DNA from: Bog-1181 sp964565765
GTDB taxonomy: Bacteria; Oederibacteriota; PGYV01; Palsa-1178
DNA: 29,797 bases
Direction: 5' to 3'
Assembly: GCA_964565765.1 (NCBI GenBank)
Contig: CAZMGF010000030.1
Location: forward strand, 1 to 29,797
Shown: in pieces, positions 1-8,534 of the stretch
Position numbering within the stretch: position 1 is the first letter of the stretch
How the letters are laid out: each line of letters opens with the position of its first letter
Position numbers and translations under genes: made by a program
The notes under the pieces: generated by a model
The model's database searches: none
What the model was told of the DNA's origin: nothing
What the model saw: only the letters and a program-made list of their open reading frames with translations

Positions 1-2
1 GG

Positions 3-194
3 GACGCAAACGCGGCATTGCCCGGAGACGCGAACGCGGCACTGCCCGGGGACGCGAACACCGCACTGCCCGGGGACGCGAACACCGCACTGCCCGGAGA
101 CGCGAACGCTGCACTGCCCGGGGACGCGAACACCGCACAACCAGCAGGCGCAAATGCGTCACAACAAGCAGGGGACAACGCAACTTTGCCGGGA
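3..194 (+). repeat. 24-bp tandem repeat coding for PGDAN octapeptides
   Basis: About six near-identical 24-bp units run from position 3 to 146, followed by two diverged units to about 194. Each unit encodes DANAALPG or DANTALPG. The array continues past the left edge of the window. Units differ only by a few silent or Ala/Thr changes, which suggests recent expansion by slippage or unequal recombination. Confidence 0.9.
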
Positions 195-1061
195 GAAACC
201 GGAATTCAGCAAATGATTCCTGATAATTCAGGGATCCCCGGAGACACTGCAGCACAGCAGGCGACAGGGCTTCCCGGAGATACGGCTACAAACAGTGTCA
301 ATGCTGCGCCTGCGGGAAAAACAGACGCTAATATAATGTTCAACGCGGATACCGGAAACGGAGCGCCGCAACAGGCTCTGGCGCTTCCGAAAACAGGGTC
401 GTTTGCGAAGGAAAAAGAACATTATGTTTTTCCAAAATATAAGGCCATACCAATGACAAACGAACTCCGCGTTATGGACTCAAAGACCGGCGAACTCGGC
501 CAGACAGATTCGCTGAAAAGGTATATGGACTGGAGAGTTGTGTGTTCTTCACAGATGAAAAAAAAACATAAACCCTCCAATACAGCCGACTTAAACGCGC
601 AGACAGCCTGGGTTACAAGAAAGGGCGACAACGGTATAGGGGAGAGCCTCACGCTGGTATTTGACCCCATATATTTTGCGGCCATACAGGAAGGCGAGAT
701 AAATTCTGTAAAAATAACAGGGTTGAAAATAATAAACGGGTACAACAAATCGCACGATGACTGGTTCAATAATTCAAGGGTAAGGACAATGAAAATTTAC
801 CACAACAAGAAGGCTTTTTGCGACATAGAGCTTTACGACACGACAAACTGGCAGGAAATAAAGTTCAAGAAACCCATGATCATAAAACCCGGCGACAAGC
901 TTAAGGCTGTAATAACCGATTATTTTGAGGGCTACAAATATCCCAATGCCTGCATTACCGAATTTTTACCTGTCGGCCGGCCGAACGGCACGGTTGTGGG
1001 AGCGGATTATATGGACGGAAAATCAAAGTCAAATATCAGAAACGGCGGGATGTACGACTGA
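3..1061 (+). CDS. Secreted-type repeat protein with NADase-type glycan-binding domain (5' partial)
   Basis: The reading frame is open from the first bases of the window, so the true start lies upstream; TTG at 18 is only the first possible start inside the window. The visible N-terminal part is a low-complexity run of octapeptides of the form LPGDAN(A/T)A, which degrades after about residue 50 into looser Gly/Ala/Asn/Thr-rich sequence up to about residue 125. The C-terminal part (about residues 135-340) resembles the discoidin-like NADase-type glycan-binding domain: a CSSQ segment, then TAWVTRKGDNGIGE, then IINGYNKS followed by NNSRVR, which is the usual order in that family. Family knowledge suggests carbohydrate binding at the cell surface; no enzyme domain is visible. 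A hairpin follows the stop. Confidence is good that it is coding, moderate for the domain, and the overall role is unknown. Confidence 0.8.
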   Translation, partial: DANAALPGDANAALPGDANTALPGDANTALPGDANAALPGDANTAQPAGANASQQAGDNATLPGETGIQQMIPDNSGIPGDTAAQQATGLPGDTATNSVNAAPAGKTDANIMFNADTGNGAPQQALALPKTGSFAKEKEHYVFPKYKAIPMTNELRVMDSKTGELGQTDSLKRYMDWRVVCSSQMKKKHKPSNTADLNAQTAWVTRKGDNGIGESLTLVFDPIYFAAIQEGEINSVKITGLKIINGYNKSHDDWFNNSRVRTMKIYHNKKAFCDIELYDTTNWQEIKFKKPMIIKPGDKLKAVITDYFEGYKYPNACITEFLPVGRPNGTVVGADYMDGKSKSNIRNGGMYD

Positions 1062-1110
1062 CGCGCATAAAAGCCTTATTTATTGGTTTGAGTTTTGAAT
1101 TACAAATTTA

Positions 1111-1138
1111 AAAAGGCGGCTTCGTGCCGCCTTTTTTT
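1111..1138 (+). terminator. Rho-independent terminator
   Basis: GGCGGC and GCCGCC arms enclose a TTCGT loop, with an A-run before and seven T after. It sits about 50 nt after the stop of the glycan-binding-domain gene and just upstream of the transporter start, so it separates the two transcription units or attenuates read-through. Confidence 0.85.
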
Positions 1139-1150
1139 ATGGGAGAATTA

Positions 1151-2092
1151 ATGTTCAACAGATTCTGCACGTGGTTCACAAAACTTTTGACTCTCTGGGT
1201 GCTTCTGGTATGTGTATTCGGCTATATTTTCCCGGCAACGCTTGTTGTGCTGCGGCCCTATCTGGATTACTTTTTTATGTTCGCCATGCTCGGCATAGGG
1301 CTTGTAATGAGCCCGGCGGATTTTAAGCCGCTCTTAAAGAACCCTTTTATTGTTCTGCTGGGCACCATAACGCAGTTCGGTATAATGTCCTTTCTGGGAT
1401 GGGCCATAGCAAAGACATTGAATTTACCCGCTCCGCTTGCAATTGGTTTGATCCTTGCGGGGGCAGCTCCCGGAGCGATGGCCTCAAATGTAATATCATA
1501 TCTGGCGGGGGCCGACGTGGCATATTCCATTGCTATAACAACCACAACAACGTTCCTTGCCCCTGTAATCACGCCGGCCCTTATGCTTTTTTACGGAAGC
1601 ACTTATATTAAAATGGAATTCTGGCCCATGTGTAAATCCATACTTATTATGGTCATACTGCCGCTTTCTATAGGTTTTATAATAAGCCACTTTTTCAGGA
1701 AGAGTGTTGAAAAAATTAAACCGCTCTTTCCGGCCGTATCGACAATCTTTATTGCCTTTATATGCGGGCTTGTAGTGGCCCTTAACCATGACTACCTGCA
1801 GCAGGTGAACGTGATGATATTTGTGGCGGTGGCCATACATAATTTTCTTGGGCTGGTTTTCGGTTATCTTGCCGCTACAGCATACAGGCTCAGGGAAAAA
1901 ATGAGAAGGACACTTACACTGGAAGTCGGAATGCACAATGCCGGGCTCGGCGCGGTGCTTGCTTTAAAATATCTTTCACCGCAGTCGGCCCTTCCAAACG
2001 CGCTTTTCGCGGTGTGGTGCATTGTGACGGCTTCACTTCTGGCAAATTACTGGTCAAAAAGGCCGCCGGAAGAAAACAAAAAGGAGAACTGA
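1151..2092 (+). CDS. Bile acid:Na+ symporter family (BASS/SBF) transporter
   Basis: This 313-residue integral membrane protein has about nine or ten hydrophobic segments, the normal size for bacterial bile acid:sodium symporter family proteins. The segment APGAMASNVISYLAGADVAY, followed by a Thr-rich run and APVITP, matches the conserved Na+-binding region of the family. Bacterial members take up organic anions such as 2-keto acids, pantoate or bile acids with Na+; the substrate cannot be read from sequence. The start is placed at ATG 1151 because GGGAG at 1141-1145 gives correct spacing. A GTG at 1124 in the same frame lies inside the terminator hairpin and is unlikely. The stop overlaps the next start by one base, indicating translational coupling. 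Confidence 0.88.
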   Translation: MFNRFCTWFTKLLTLWVLLVCVFGYIFPATLVVLRPYLDYFFMFAMLGIGLVMSPADFKPLLKNPFIVLLGTITQFGIMSFLGWAIAKTLNLPAPLAIGLILAGAAPGAMASNVISYLAGADVAYSIAITTTTTFLAPVITPALMLFYGSTYIKMEFWPMCKSILIMVILPLSIGFIISHFFRKSVEKIKPLFPAVSTIFIAFICGLVVALNHDYLQQVNVMIFVAVAIHNFLGLVFGYLAATAYRLREKMRRTLTLEVGMHNAGLGAVLALKYLSPQSALPNALFAVWCIVTASLLANYWSKRPPEENKKEN

Positions 2093-2703
2093 TGAAAAAA
2101 CTTACGCGCTTTTTTCTTGCCGGAGTTATACTGTTTCAGGCGGCATTCGGCGCGGAATTATTTGCCGGCGATGACGCGGCGCAGAAAAACGGGAAAGAAG
2201 CGGCGCAGATGCAGGCTTATATGGATAAAACTGCGCCGGTACATAACCAGGCCCTTGATTATCTTGAAATGTTCGGCATGATAGGCGGGACATACCTGGC
2301 GTGCAGGTCCAATTTAATGTCAAAGGAAACAGGGTATTACAGCAATCCACAGGCATTTGCCATGCTTGGCACGACCGGGCTTATCGCCCTTACAGCTTTT
2401 GCCGGAACAATAATCGGCGGCGTAACAGGAGCAGTTGCATTCGGCCCCGTGAGCCCCGATTATATGCAGGAAAATAAATTCAACCAGCCGACCAGGGTTA
2501 TAATGACGGGCTTTGGCGCGGCGGCAATGGCCGCCGGCGGGTACGCCGGATACAGGTTATGCGGGAACCCTCCGCAGAAATACGGCGAAGGAATTCTGGC
2601 CGGCTCGCTAATAGGGGCAATCGTCGGATCCTATATCGGATATTGCATAGGCGGGATGATATTTCCGGACAAGCCGGATAAAAAGAAGGCGCAAAACCAG
2701 TGA
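2092..2703 (+). CDS. Unrecognised Gly-rich membrane protein with signal peptide
   Basis: This 203-residue protein is not one I recognise. The start at ATG 2092 follows AAGGAG and overlaps the transporter stop by one base; the frame extends upstream, but the upstream part is inside the transporter. The N-terminus is a typical signal peptide (MKKLTRFF, hydrophobic core, then FGAELFAG). Three later hydrophobic stretches are rich in small residues and resemble glycine-zipper helices: around residues 98-120 (TIIGGVTGAVAFG), 143-163 (GFGAAAMAAGGYAGY) and 172-193 (GSLIGAIVGSYIGYCIGG). The C-terminus is short and Lys-rich. It overlaps the next gene by 4 bases, so the transporter and these two membrane proteins are probably made together. 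Confidence 0.7.
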   Translation: MKKLTRFFLAGVILFQAAFGAELFAGDDAAQKNGKEAAQMQAYMDKTAPVHNQALDYLEMFGMIGGTYLACRSNLMSKETGYYSNPQAFAMLGTTGLIALTAFAGTIIGGVTGAVAFGPVSPDYMQENKFNQPTRVIMTGFGAAAMAAGGYAGYRLCGNPPQKYGEGILAGSLIGAIVGSYIGYCIGGMIFPDKPDKKKAQNQ

Positions 2704-3440
2704 AACATTTAAAATTTCAGCTGTTGCTCGGCGCGGGGTTATTAATGCTCTCGGGCGCCCTTTTTCTGCTGCATTACTCGATATACCATGACGCGAGGTT
2801 TATAGCGGACTGGTTCATGGGTTCCATAGCCTTTCTTCCGGTTTCCGTACTTTTTGTGACCATAATTCTGGACAGGGCGATTTCCGGCAGGGAAAAAGAG
2901 GCGCTCATGGGCAAGATGAATATGGTGGTGGGGGCGTTTTTCAGCGAAGCCGGCGGGCGCGTGATTTCCACGCTGGTTAAATACGCAAATGTTTCGGAGT
3001 CAATCAAGCCTTCGTTTTTACCGGGACTGAAGTGGACAAAAAAGGAATTTTCCGCGGCCATAAAGGAACTGAAAGGATATTTTTACGGCTTTGACGCCAT
3101 GGAAATGAACCTTGTTGAACTAAAGGAACTGCTTGCCTCCAAAAGGGAGTTTCTGCTCAGGCTCCTGGAGAACCAGAACATACTTGAGCATGAGACCTTT
3201 ACCGACCTTCTGTGGGCCCTTTTTCATATAACCGAAGAGCTTGAATCCAGAAAAAATCTCAGAAAACTTTCACAACCGGATCTGGCGCATATATCAGGCG
3301 ACATACAGCGGGCATACGTTCTGATAGCGGTGGAATGGATAAAATATATGGACCATTTGAAAAACCAGTATCCTTACCTCTATTCGCTGGCCGTGCGCAC
3401 CAACCCGTTTGACAGCGGGGCAAAAGCGGAAATTGAATAA
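2700..3440 (+). CDS. Unrecognised protein with two N-terminal membrane helices
   Basis: This 246-residue protein starts with GTG at 2700, overlapping the previous stop (GTGA); GAAGG lies at 2685-2689. Two hydrophobic segments at about residues 4-25 and 38-60 form a helical hairpin; the remaining ~185 residues are soluble and predicted largely alpha-helical, with repeated LKELL/LLRLL-type amphipathic stretches. No enzyme motif is visible. The arrangement (two membrane helices, then a helical cytoplasmic domain) fits a membrane-anchored scaffold or sensor-like protein, but this is only a topology argument. It is probably cotranscribed with the BASS transporter upstream and the pseudouridine synthase downstream (19-nt gap). 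Confidence 0.7.
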   Translation: MKHLKFQLLLGAGLLMLSGALFLLHYSIYHDARFIADWFMGSIAFLPVSVLFVTIILDRAISGREKEALMGKMNMVVGAFFSEAGGRVISTLVKYANVSESIKPSFLPGLKWTKKEFSAAIKELKGYFYGFDAMEMNLVELKELLASKREFLLRLLENQNILEHETFTDLLWALFHITEELESRKNLRKLSQPDLAHISGDIQRAYVLIAVEWIKYMDHLKNQYPYLYSLAVRTNPFDSGAKAEIE

Positions 3441-3459
3441 TTTAAGAAAAAGGAGTGTT

Positions 3460-4242
3460 ATGGAAATTAAAGACATGATAATTTACGAAGATGATGATTT
3501 TATAGCGATAGACAAGCCCTCCGGCCTTCTTGTTATACCCGACAGGTTTGACAAATCAAAGGAAAATCTTTATGAGGCCCTTAATGGGAAATATGGCAGA
3601 GTATTTGTTGTGCACAGGCTTGACAGGGAAACCAGCGGAATAGTTGTTTTTGCCAAGAATGCCGGGGCGCACAGGGATCTTTCCATGAAATGGGAAGCCG
3701 GGGATGTTGAAAAGACATATTTCGCGCTTGTAAAGGGAACGCTGCGGGAAAAGACAGGCACAATCAACCTGGGCCTTTCACCGTTAAAAAAGAAAAAAGG
3801 ATTGATGACCATTGACGTGAGAAATGGCAAGCGTTCCGTCACCAATTATAAGGTAATAGAGGAGTTCAGGGATTTTTCGCTTCTTGAAGTAAAGCCAAAA
3901 ACAGGCAGGACGCACCAGATAAGGGTGCACCTTGCTGCAATAGGGCACCCGCTGGATCCGGACCCTTTATACAACAGGAAGGAAGCCGTCGGAAAGGCAA
4001 GAAGGCCCGGTTATACACCGAAAAAGGAAAAGATACTTAAAAAGGGAAAAAATTATATAGCGCCGGTGATTACGCCGCCGATGGCGCGGCTGCCGCTGCA
4101 TGCCGGAAAGATAAGCTTCATTCATTTCAGAAAAAACAAGAAAATTGAGTTTGACGCAAAGATGCCGAAGGACATGAAAAACGCCATTGACATTTTAAGC
4201 CTTCAAAAGCTCTTCAGCGGCAGGGAAAAGAAACTGAACTGA
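3460..4242 (+). CDS. RluA-family RNA pseudouridine synthase
   Basis: This 260-residue protein isomerises specific uridines in rRNA or tRNA to pseudouridine. The core motif HRLDRETSGIVVFAKN at residues 52-67 contains the catalytic Asp55. The C-terminal family motif GRTHQIRVHLAAIGHPL is intact near residues 155-171. There is no N-terminal S4 domain, unlike the second copy at 26497, so this belongs to the shorter RluA subgroup. ATG 3460 is preferred over upstream in-frame codons because AGGAG lies at 3451-3455 and the upstream part falls inside the preceding gene. The target position in RNA cannot be assigned. The stop overlaps a downstream ATG by one base (ATGA-type junction at 4240-4244), which hints at coupling to the next frame. 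Confidence 0.92.
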   Translation: MEIKDMIIYEDDDFIAIDKPSGLLVIPDRFDKSKENLYEALNGKYGRVFVVHRLDRETSGIVVFAKNAGAHRDLSMKWEAGDVEKTYFALVKGTLREKTGTINLGLSPLKKKKGLMTIDVRNGKRSVTNYKVIEEFRDFSLLEVKPKTGRTHQIRVHLAAIGHPLDPDPLYNRKEAVGKARRPGYTPKKEKILKKGKNYIAPVITPPMARLPLHAGKISFIHFRKNKKIEFDAKMPKDMKNAIDILSLQKLFSGREKKLN

Positions 4243-4340
4243 TGCCGGACGCGCAGGGATACTGGACAAAAAACCTGAAAAATGACAAAATACGCCCTGA
4301 GGAACGGAATGGCCGGAAAAAATATTACCGGAGGAACATT

Positions 4341-5078
4341 GTGAAAAAATTAATTATATTGCTTGCGCTTGTATTTACGGCGGCTTTCGTTATGGCCGGA
4401 CCCCAGAACATGCCCGTACAGCAGCAGAGCCAGTCCATGCTCACATATGATTCCATTGCCATAATATGGGAATACATGGCCGATGACCAGAAAATGAAGA
4501 CACTGGGCGACCTTAAGGAAAAGTGGTCCCAGATGTCCACCGAGGACAAGTCCAAATTTGTGGATTCGATAAAGGACTGGTGGGAGGGGCTGCGGCCTTC
4601 CGAAAAAGAAAAAGCAATCAAACGGACGAAACAAAAATGGGACTCGCTAACGCCTGATCAGAAAGAAGGCCTTGTAAAGAATGTAAAAGACTGGTGGCTG
4701 GGTTTAACCGACGCGGACAGGCGGACAATGGTAATGAAACTCCAGGAAAAGTGGCTGACTTTTTCCGAGAGCGACAGGGGCCAGATACTGGACGGACTTG
4801 AAATGTGGTGGAGCGCCCTTAATTATTCGCAGAAAGAAAAGGCCATAGAGCGCGCCAAATACTGGTGGCTGGGGCTTTCTTTTGATATACAGGAAAACCT
4901 GATAATGAGCGCGGACCAGAATTACAAGGCGATTCCTGATTCAAAAAAGGAACTAATAAGGCAGAGGTCAACCGAGTGGTGGAACAACCTGACGGTTGAG
5001 GAAAAAGAGCAGCTTATCGCCAAAATAAAGGCGCGCCTGGATAAAATATCAGGGCAGGCCGCGGTAAAAGGAAAATAA
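4341..5078 (+). CDS. Secreted Trp-repeat helical protein
   Basis: This 245-residue protein has a signal peptide (MKKLIILLALVFTAAFVMAG). The mature part consists of about eight to nine alpha-helical repeats of roughly 20-24 residues, each with one or two Trp in contexts such as KDWWEGL, KQKWDSL, KDWWLGL, QEKWLTF, EMWWSAL, KYWWLGL and TEWWNNL, separated by polar segments of the form S/T-x-x-x-K/R. The layout resembles the Trp-containing repeats of DUF3106-type proteins, although I cannot confirm membership. GTG 4341 is chosen because GGAGGA precedes it and the signal peptide begins there. An in-frame ATG at 4242 overlapping the previous stop would add a hydrophilic 33-residue extension before the signal and is less likely. 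It lies between RNA-modification and acyl-CoA ligase genes, which gives no functional clue. Confidence 0.75.
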   Translation: MKKLIILLALVFTAAFVMAGPQNMPVQQQSQSMLTYDSIAIIWEYMADDQKMKTLGDLKEKWSQMSTEDKSKFVDSIKDWWEGLRPSEKEKAIKRTKQKWDSLTPDQKEGLVKNVKDWWLGLTDADRRTMVMKLQEKWLTFSESDRGQILDGLEMWWSALNYSQKEKAIERAKYWWLGLSFDIQENLIMSADQNYKAIPDSKKELIRQRSTEWWNNLTVEEKEQLIAKIKARLDKISGQAAVKGK

Positions 5079-5100
5079 AAAGGATGCTTGCGGAGAAAAA

Positions 5101-6630
5101 ATGAGCCTATTGCAGGTAATTAAAAATTCGGCGCTTGCTTTTCCTGACAAGATTTTTATTGTCTGCGAAAAGGAGAAAAGAACATTCAGCGGATTTTATA
5201 AAAGGGTAAAAAAACTGGGCAGCGGGCTTGATTCCCTGGGAATAAAAAAGGGAGACAAGGTCGCGGTTCTGCTGCATAACTGCGCCGAGTATGTTGAAAT
5301 ATATTTCGCGGCCATATCCCGCGGCGCTGTTATTGTGCCGGTTAACACTTTCCTGAAAACCGAGGAAGTGGCTTTTATATTAAACGACTGCGGGGTAAAG
5401 GCGATTTTTACCTCTTCTGATTTTAGCGCCATAGCCGGGTCAATCGACAGGCAGGCAGCGCCGTCGCTTGAAAGCATTGTGTCCATTGATTCAATTAAGG
5501 GGCTGGATTATGTCAAATATTCCGGGCTTTTCGGGGCTGAACTTGAGCCTGTGGACGCAGGAAGCGATGATATTGCGGCGATTTTATACACATCAGGGAC
5601 CACTGGACATCCTAAAGGGGCCATGCTGTCCCATAAAAACCTCATTTCTGACGTTGAAAATTCAATAGGAATAATTGACATCACCCACAGGGATGTTTTT
5701 ATGTGTTTTTTGCCCATGTTCCATTCATTCAGCTTTATGGCCAATGTAATGGTGCCTCTTTACTGCGGCTGCAGGCTGGTCATTTTAAAATCAATCCAGC
5801 CTTTTACAAAGGTTATAAAAAACATGCTGCTGCAGAGGGTCTCTGTTTTTGTGGCAATACCGCAGGTTTTTATTTTAATGGCGGAAAAGCACATACCCTT
5901 TTTTGTGCTGCTTTTTAACAGCATAAGAATATGCATATCAGGCGGGGCGTCAATACCGGTTGAATCAATAAAAAAATTCGAGGTAAAATTCAGAAAGCCG
6001 CTTGTGGAAGGCTACGGACTTTCTGAAGCATCCCCTATATGCGCGTTAAACCCGCTTAATGGCAGGCGGGTGCCGGGCTCAATCGGGCCGGCAATAAACA
6101 ATGTGGCGATAGTAATCAGGGATGACGGCGGCAAGGAGATGCCCGACGGCAGTACAGGGGAGCTTACGGTAAAAGGGGACAATGTTATGAAAGGGTATTA
6201 CAATAACCCGGAGGCAACAGCGGAAGCGCTCAAGGACGGCTGGCTATATACCGGCGATATCGGAAAGAAAGACAGTGACGGCTATGTTTACATACTCGAC
6301 AGGAAAAAAGACATGATAATAGTGAACGGCATGAATGTTTATCCGAGGGAAGTTGAAGAGATTCTTTATAAGAACCCGGCGGTTGCCGAGGCGTGCGTTG
6401 TGGGTGAAAAAGATGAACTGCACGGCGAAATACCCGTGGCAGTGCTGGTCTTAAAGGAAGGTTTTTCCGCTGACGAGCATGCCTTCAGGAAATTTTGCAG
6501 GGAGCATATAGCCAATTACAAGGTCCCGCACAGGATTGAATTCTGGAAGGAACTGCCAAAGAATTCCACGGGCAAGGTATTGAAAAAAGATATAAGGGAC
6601 ATGATAGAGGAACGAAAACAACGCGCGTAA
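5101..6630 (+). CDS. AMP-forming long-chain acyl-CoA ligase
   Basis: This 509-residue member of the ANL adenylate-forming superfamily would activate a fatty or other carboxylic acid with ATP, then transfer it to CoA in the cytoplasm. The P-loop A3 motif ILYTSGTTGHPKGAML spans residues 161-176. The substrate/adenine region VEGYGLSEASP follows. GWLYTGDIG carries the ribose-binding Asp386, DRKKDMIIVNGMNVYPREVE is the hinge region, and NSTGKVLKKD contains the catalytic Lys492. The length is typical. AGAAAAA-type spacing after GGAG at 5092-5095 supports ATG 5101. It is the last gene of the packed run that begins with the transporter. The acyl chain specificity is not determined; medium- or long-chain fatty acids are the common assignment for this type. 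Confidence 0.9.
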   Translation: MSLLQVIKNSALAFPDKIFIVCEKEKRTFSGFYKRVKKLGSGLDSLGIKKGDKVAVLLHNCAEYVEIYFAAISRGAVIVPVNTFLKTEEVAFILNDCGVKAIFTSSDFSAIAGSIDRQAAPSLESIVSIDSIKGLDYVKYSGLFGAELEPVDAGSDDIAAILYTSGTTGHPKGAMLSHKNLISDVENSIGIIDITHRDVFMCFLPMFHSFSFMANVMVPLYCGCRLVILKSIQPFTKVIKNMLLQRVSVFVAIPQVFILMAEKHIPFFVLLFNSIRICISGGASIPVESIKKFEVKFRKPLVEGYGLSEASPICALNPLNGRRVPGSIGPAINNVAIVIRDDGGKEMPDGSTGELTVKGDNVMKGYYNNPEATAEALKDGWLYTGDIGKKDSDGYVYILDRKKDMIIVNGMNVYPREVEEILYKNPAVAEACVVGEKDELHGEIPVAVLVLKEGFSADEHAFRKFCREHIANYKVPHRIEFWKELPKNSTGKVLKKDIRDMIEERKQRA

Positions 6631-6649
6631 GTACTGTTTTGCCTTTCTA

Positions 6650-6658
6650 TGTTATAAT
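6650..6658 (+). promoter_or_regulatory. Extended -10 promoter for the radical SAM gene
   Basis: TGT followed by TATAAT lies 36 nt upstream of ATG 6694. No good -35 hexamer is found at the usual distance, so this would be an extended -10 promoter. It suggests that the radical SAM gene starts its own transcript. Confidence 0.45.
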
Positions 6659-6693
6659 AAACCCGCCTTAAAAAAAATAAAACACGAGGTTTT

Positions 6694-8448
6694 ATGTTTT
6701 TACCCACGACACGTCTGGAGATGGAAAAGCTAGGATGGACGCAGTGCGATGTCATCCTTGTCACAGGCGACGCATATATCGACAGCCCGTATGTAGGGGT
6801 GTCGGTGATAGGCCATGTATTAATTGACGCCGGGTATAAGGTGGGGATAATCGCGCAGCCTTCAATAATTGCGGGGCAGGATTCCGATATTGCAAGGCTC
6901 GGGGAACCGCGTTTATTCTGGGGGGTTTCGGGCGGGTGCGTGGATTCAATGGTTTCAAACTATACAGCGGTAAAAAAACCCAGGCGCAGCGATGATTTTA
7001 CACCGGGCAACGAAAATACAAAAAGGCCCAACAGGGCGGTCATCGCATATTCAAACTTGATAAAACAGCAATTCAAAAATAGCGCGCCTATTGTACTGGG
7101 CGGCCTTGAAGCTTCGCTCAGGCGCATGGCACATTATGATTTCTGGCAGGACGGCATAAGAAAATCAATTCTCTTTGACGCCAAGGCGGATTACCTTGTT
7201 TATGGTATGGGCGAAAGGGCTGTTGTGGAACTGGCAAATGCAATTGAATCACCGGACGGAAAAAGACCGAAAGATATAGAGGGAGTGTGTTACATTGCCC
7301 GGGAAAAACCAGAAGGTTTTATAGAAATCCCTTCGTTTAATGACGTTATAAAGGACAAAACTGTTTTTATAGAATCCTTCAGGCTCTTATATGATAACAA
7401 CGACCCGGGCACCGCAAAGGGGCTCGCACAGCTGCAGGATACGCGATGGCTTGTCCAGAATCCGCCGGCGCGGCTGTTAACGGAGAAAGAACTTGATAAA
7501 GTCTATGAGCTTCCTTACGAATATGACGCGCATCCTTATTATAAGGAAATGGGGGATATAAAGGCCCTTGAGACCATTAAGTTTTCCATTACAAGCCACA
7601 GGGGATGCTTTGGCGAGTGCAATTTTTGCGCCATCACAACTCACCAGGGCAGGGTCGTTATAAGCAGGAGCGCGGACTCAATTGTCAAAGAGGCGGAAAA
7701 ACTCACAAAACTTCCGGGGTTTAAGGGTTATATATTTGATGTGGGCGGGCCCACGGCCAATATGTACAGGATGGGCTGTTCGAAGATAAAGGACGGACAT
7801 TGCAGGAACAAAAGATGTATATATCCGGATGTGTGCGAAAACCTTGAGCATGGCCACGGCGCTGAACTGGAACTATTAAAAAGGATAAGGGCGATAAAGG
7901 GGATAAAAAAAGTATTTATTGCCTCGGGCATCAGGCACGATATGATAATGGATGATAAAAAAGAGGGAAAAGAATTTTTAAGGGAGCTTGTTGTCAACCA
8001 CGTTTCCGGCCAGGTCAAGCTGGCGCCCGAGCATTCCGAGCCGGAAGTGTTGAGGCTTATGGGCAAGCCGGGAATGGATTCCCTTAAAAAATTCAGGGAG
8101 CAGTATTTTATAATTAACAGCGAAAACAACCTTAATCAGTTTTTGACCTACTATATTATAGCGGCGCACCCGGGGTGTACGGAAAAGGATATGGGTAAAT
8201 TAAAGGAATTTGTGAGGAGCGAACTCAAGGCAAACCCGGAGCAGGTTCAGATATTCACCCCGACGCCCGGGACATGGTCCGGCGTCATGTATTACACGGA
8301 AACCGACCCTTTTTCGGGAAAACACATATTTGTGGAAAAGAACCAGGGGGGCAAGGAGCGTCAAAAGGGGGCCATTGTGGCCCAGTCATCCGGCCAGGGT
8401 AAGGGCAGGGGGAAAAAAAGCGGATGGGGAAGCAAAAGAAAAAGTTAA
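6694..8448 (+). CDS. ygiQ: YgiQ-family (UPF0313) radical SAM protein
   Basis: This 584-residue protein matches the YgiQ family along its length. The N-terminal signature MFLPTTRLEMEKLGW and DVILVTGDAYIDSPYVGVSV is strongly conserved in that family. The radical SAM cluster motif CFGECNFC places Cys305, Cys309 and Cys312 in the CxxxCxxC arrangement that binds the 4Fe-4S cluster and S-adenosylmethionine. The region LAPEHSEPEVLRLMGKPG and the segment QIFTPTPGTWSGVMYYT are also typical. The basic tail (GRGKKSGWGSKRKS) is usual for the family. The reaction is unknown for the family as a whole. GAGG lies four bases before ATG 6694, and an extended -10 box is upstream. Confidence 0.92.
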   Translation: MFLPTTRLEMEKLGWTQCDVILVTGDAYIDSPYVGVSVIGHVLIDAGYKVGIIAQPSIIAGQDSDIARLGEPRLFWGVSGGCVDSMVSNYTAVKKPRRSDDFTPGNENTKRPNRAVIAYSNLIKQQFKNSAPIVLGGLEASLRRMAHYDFWQDGIRKSILFDAKADYLVYGMGERAVVELANAIESPDGKRPKDIEGVCYIAREKPEGFIEIPSFNDVIKDKTVFIESFRLLYDNNDPGTAKGLAQLQDTRWLVQNPPARLLTEKELDKVYELPYEYDAHPYYKEMGDIKALETIKFSITSHRGCFGECNFCAITTHQGRVVISRSADSIVKEAEKLTKLPGFKGYIFDVGGPTANMYRMGCSKIKDGHCRNKRCIYPDVCENLEHGHGAELELLKRIRAIKGIKKVFIASGIRHDMIMDDKKEGKEFLRELVVNHVSGQVKLAPEHSEPEVLRLMGKPGMDSLKKFREQYFIINSENNLNQFLTYYIIAAHPGCTEKDMGKLKEFVRSELKANPEQVQIFTPTPGTWSGVMYYTETDPFSGKHIFVEKNQGGKERQKGAIVAQSSGQGKGRGKKSGWGSKRKS

Positions 8449-8464
8449 AAAACCTTAAAATTTA

Positions 8465-8492
8465 TTGACATATTTTTTCTTTGTGTTAAAAT
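8465..8492 (+). promoter_or_regulatory. Sigma-70-type promoter for the barrel-TPR gene
   Basis: A perfect TTGACA at 8465-8470 and TAAAAT at 8487-8492 are separated by 16 nt. They lie 43-70 nt upstream of the ATG at 8535, which itself has AGGAGG at 8521-8526. Together with the terminator at 9626, this makes the barrel gene a single-gene transcript. Confidence 0.7.
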
Positions 8493-8534
8493 TTTTTATA
8501 TTAAAGCCTTTTACTATTTCAGGAGGTTTAGGGT

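Noticed and set aside
3..194. 24-bp repeats as a CRISPR array
   Set aside because: There are no spacers; units are directly adjacent, multiples of three and translated in an open frame.
1124..1150. GTG 1124 as start of the BASS transporter
   Set aside because: It lies inside the terminator hairpin; ATG 1151 has a well-spaced GGGAG and starts at the natural N-terminus of the family.
4242..4340. ATG 4242 as start of the Trp-repeat protein
   Set aside because: It would place 33 hydrophilic residues before the signal peptide; GTG 4341 has a strong GGAGGA. The overlap with the previous stop keeps it a weak alternative.
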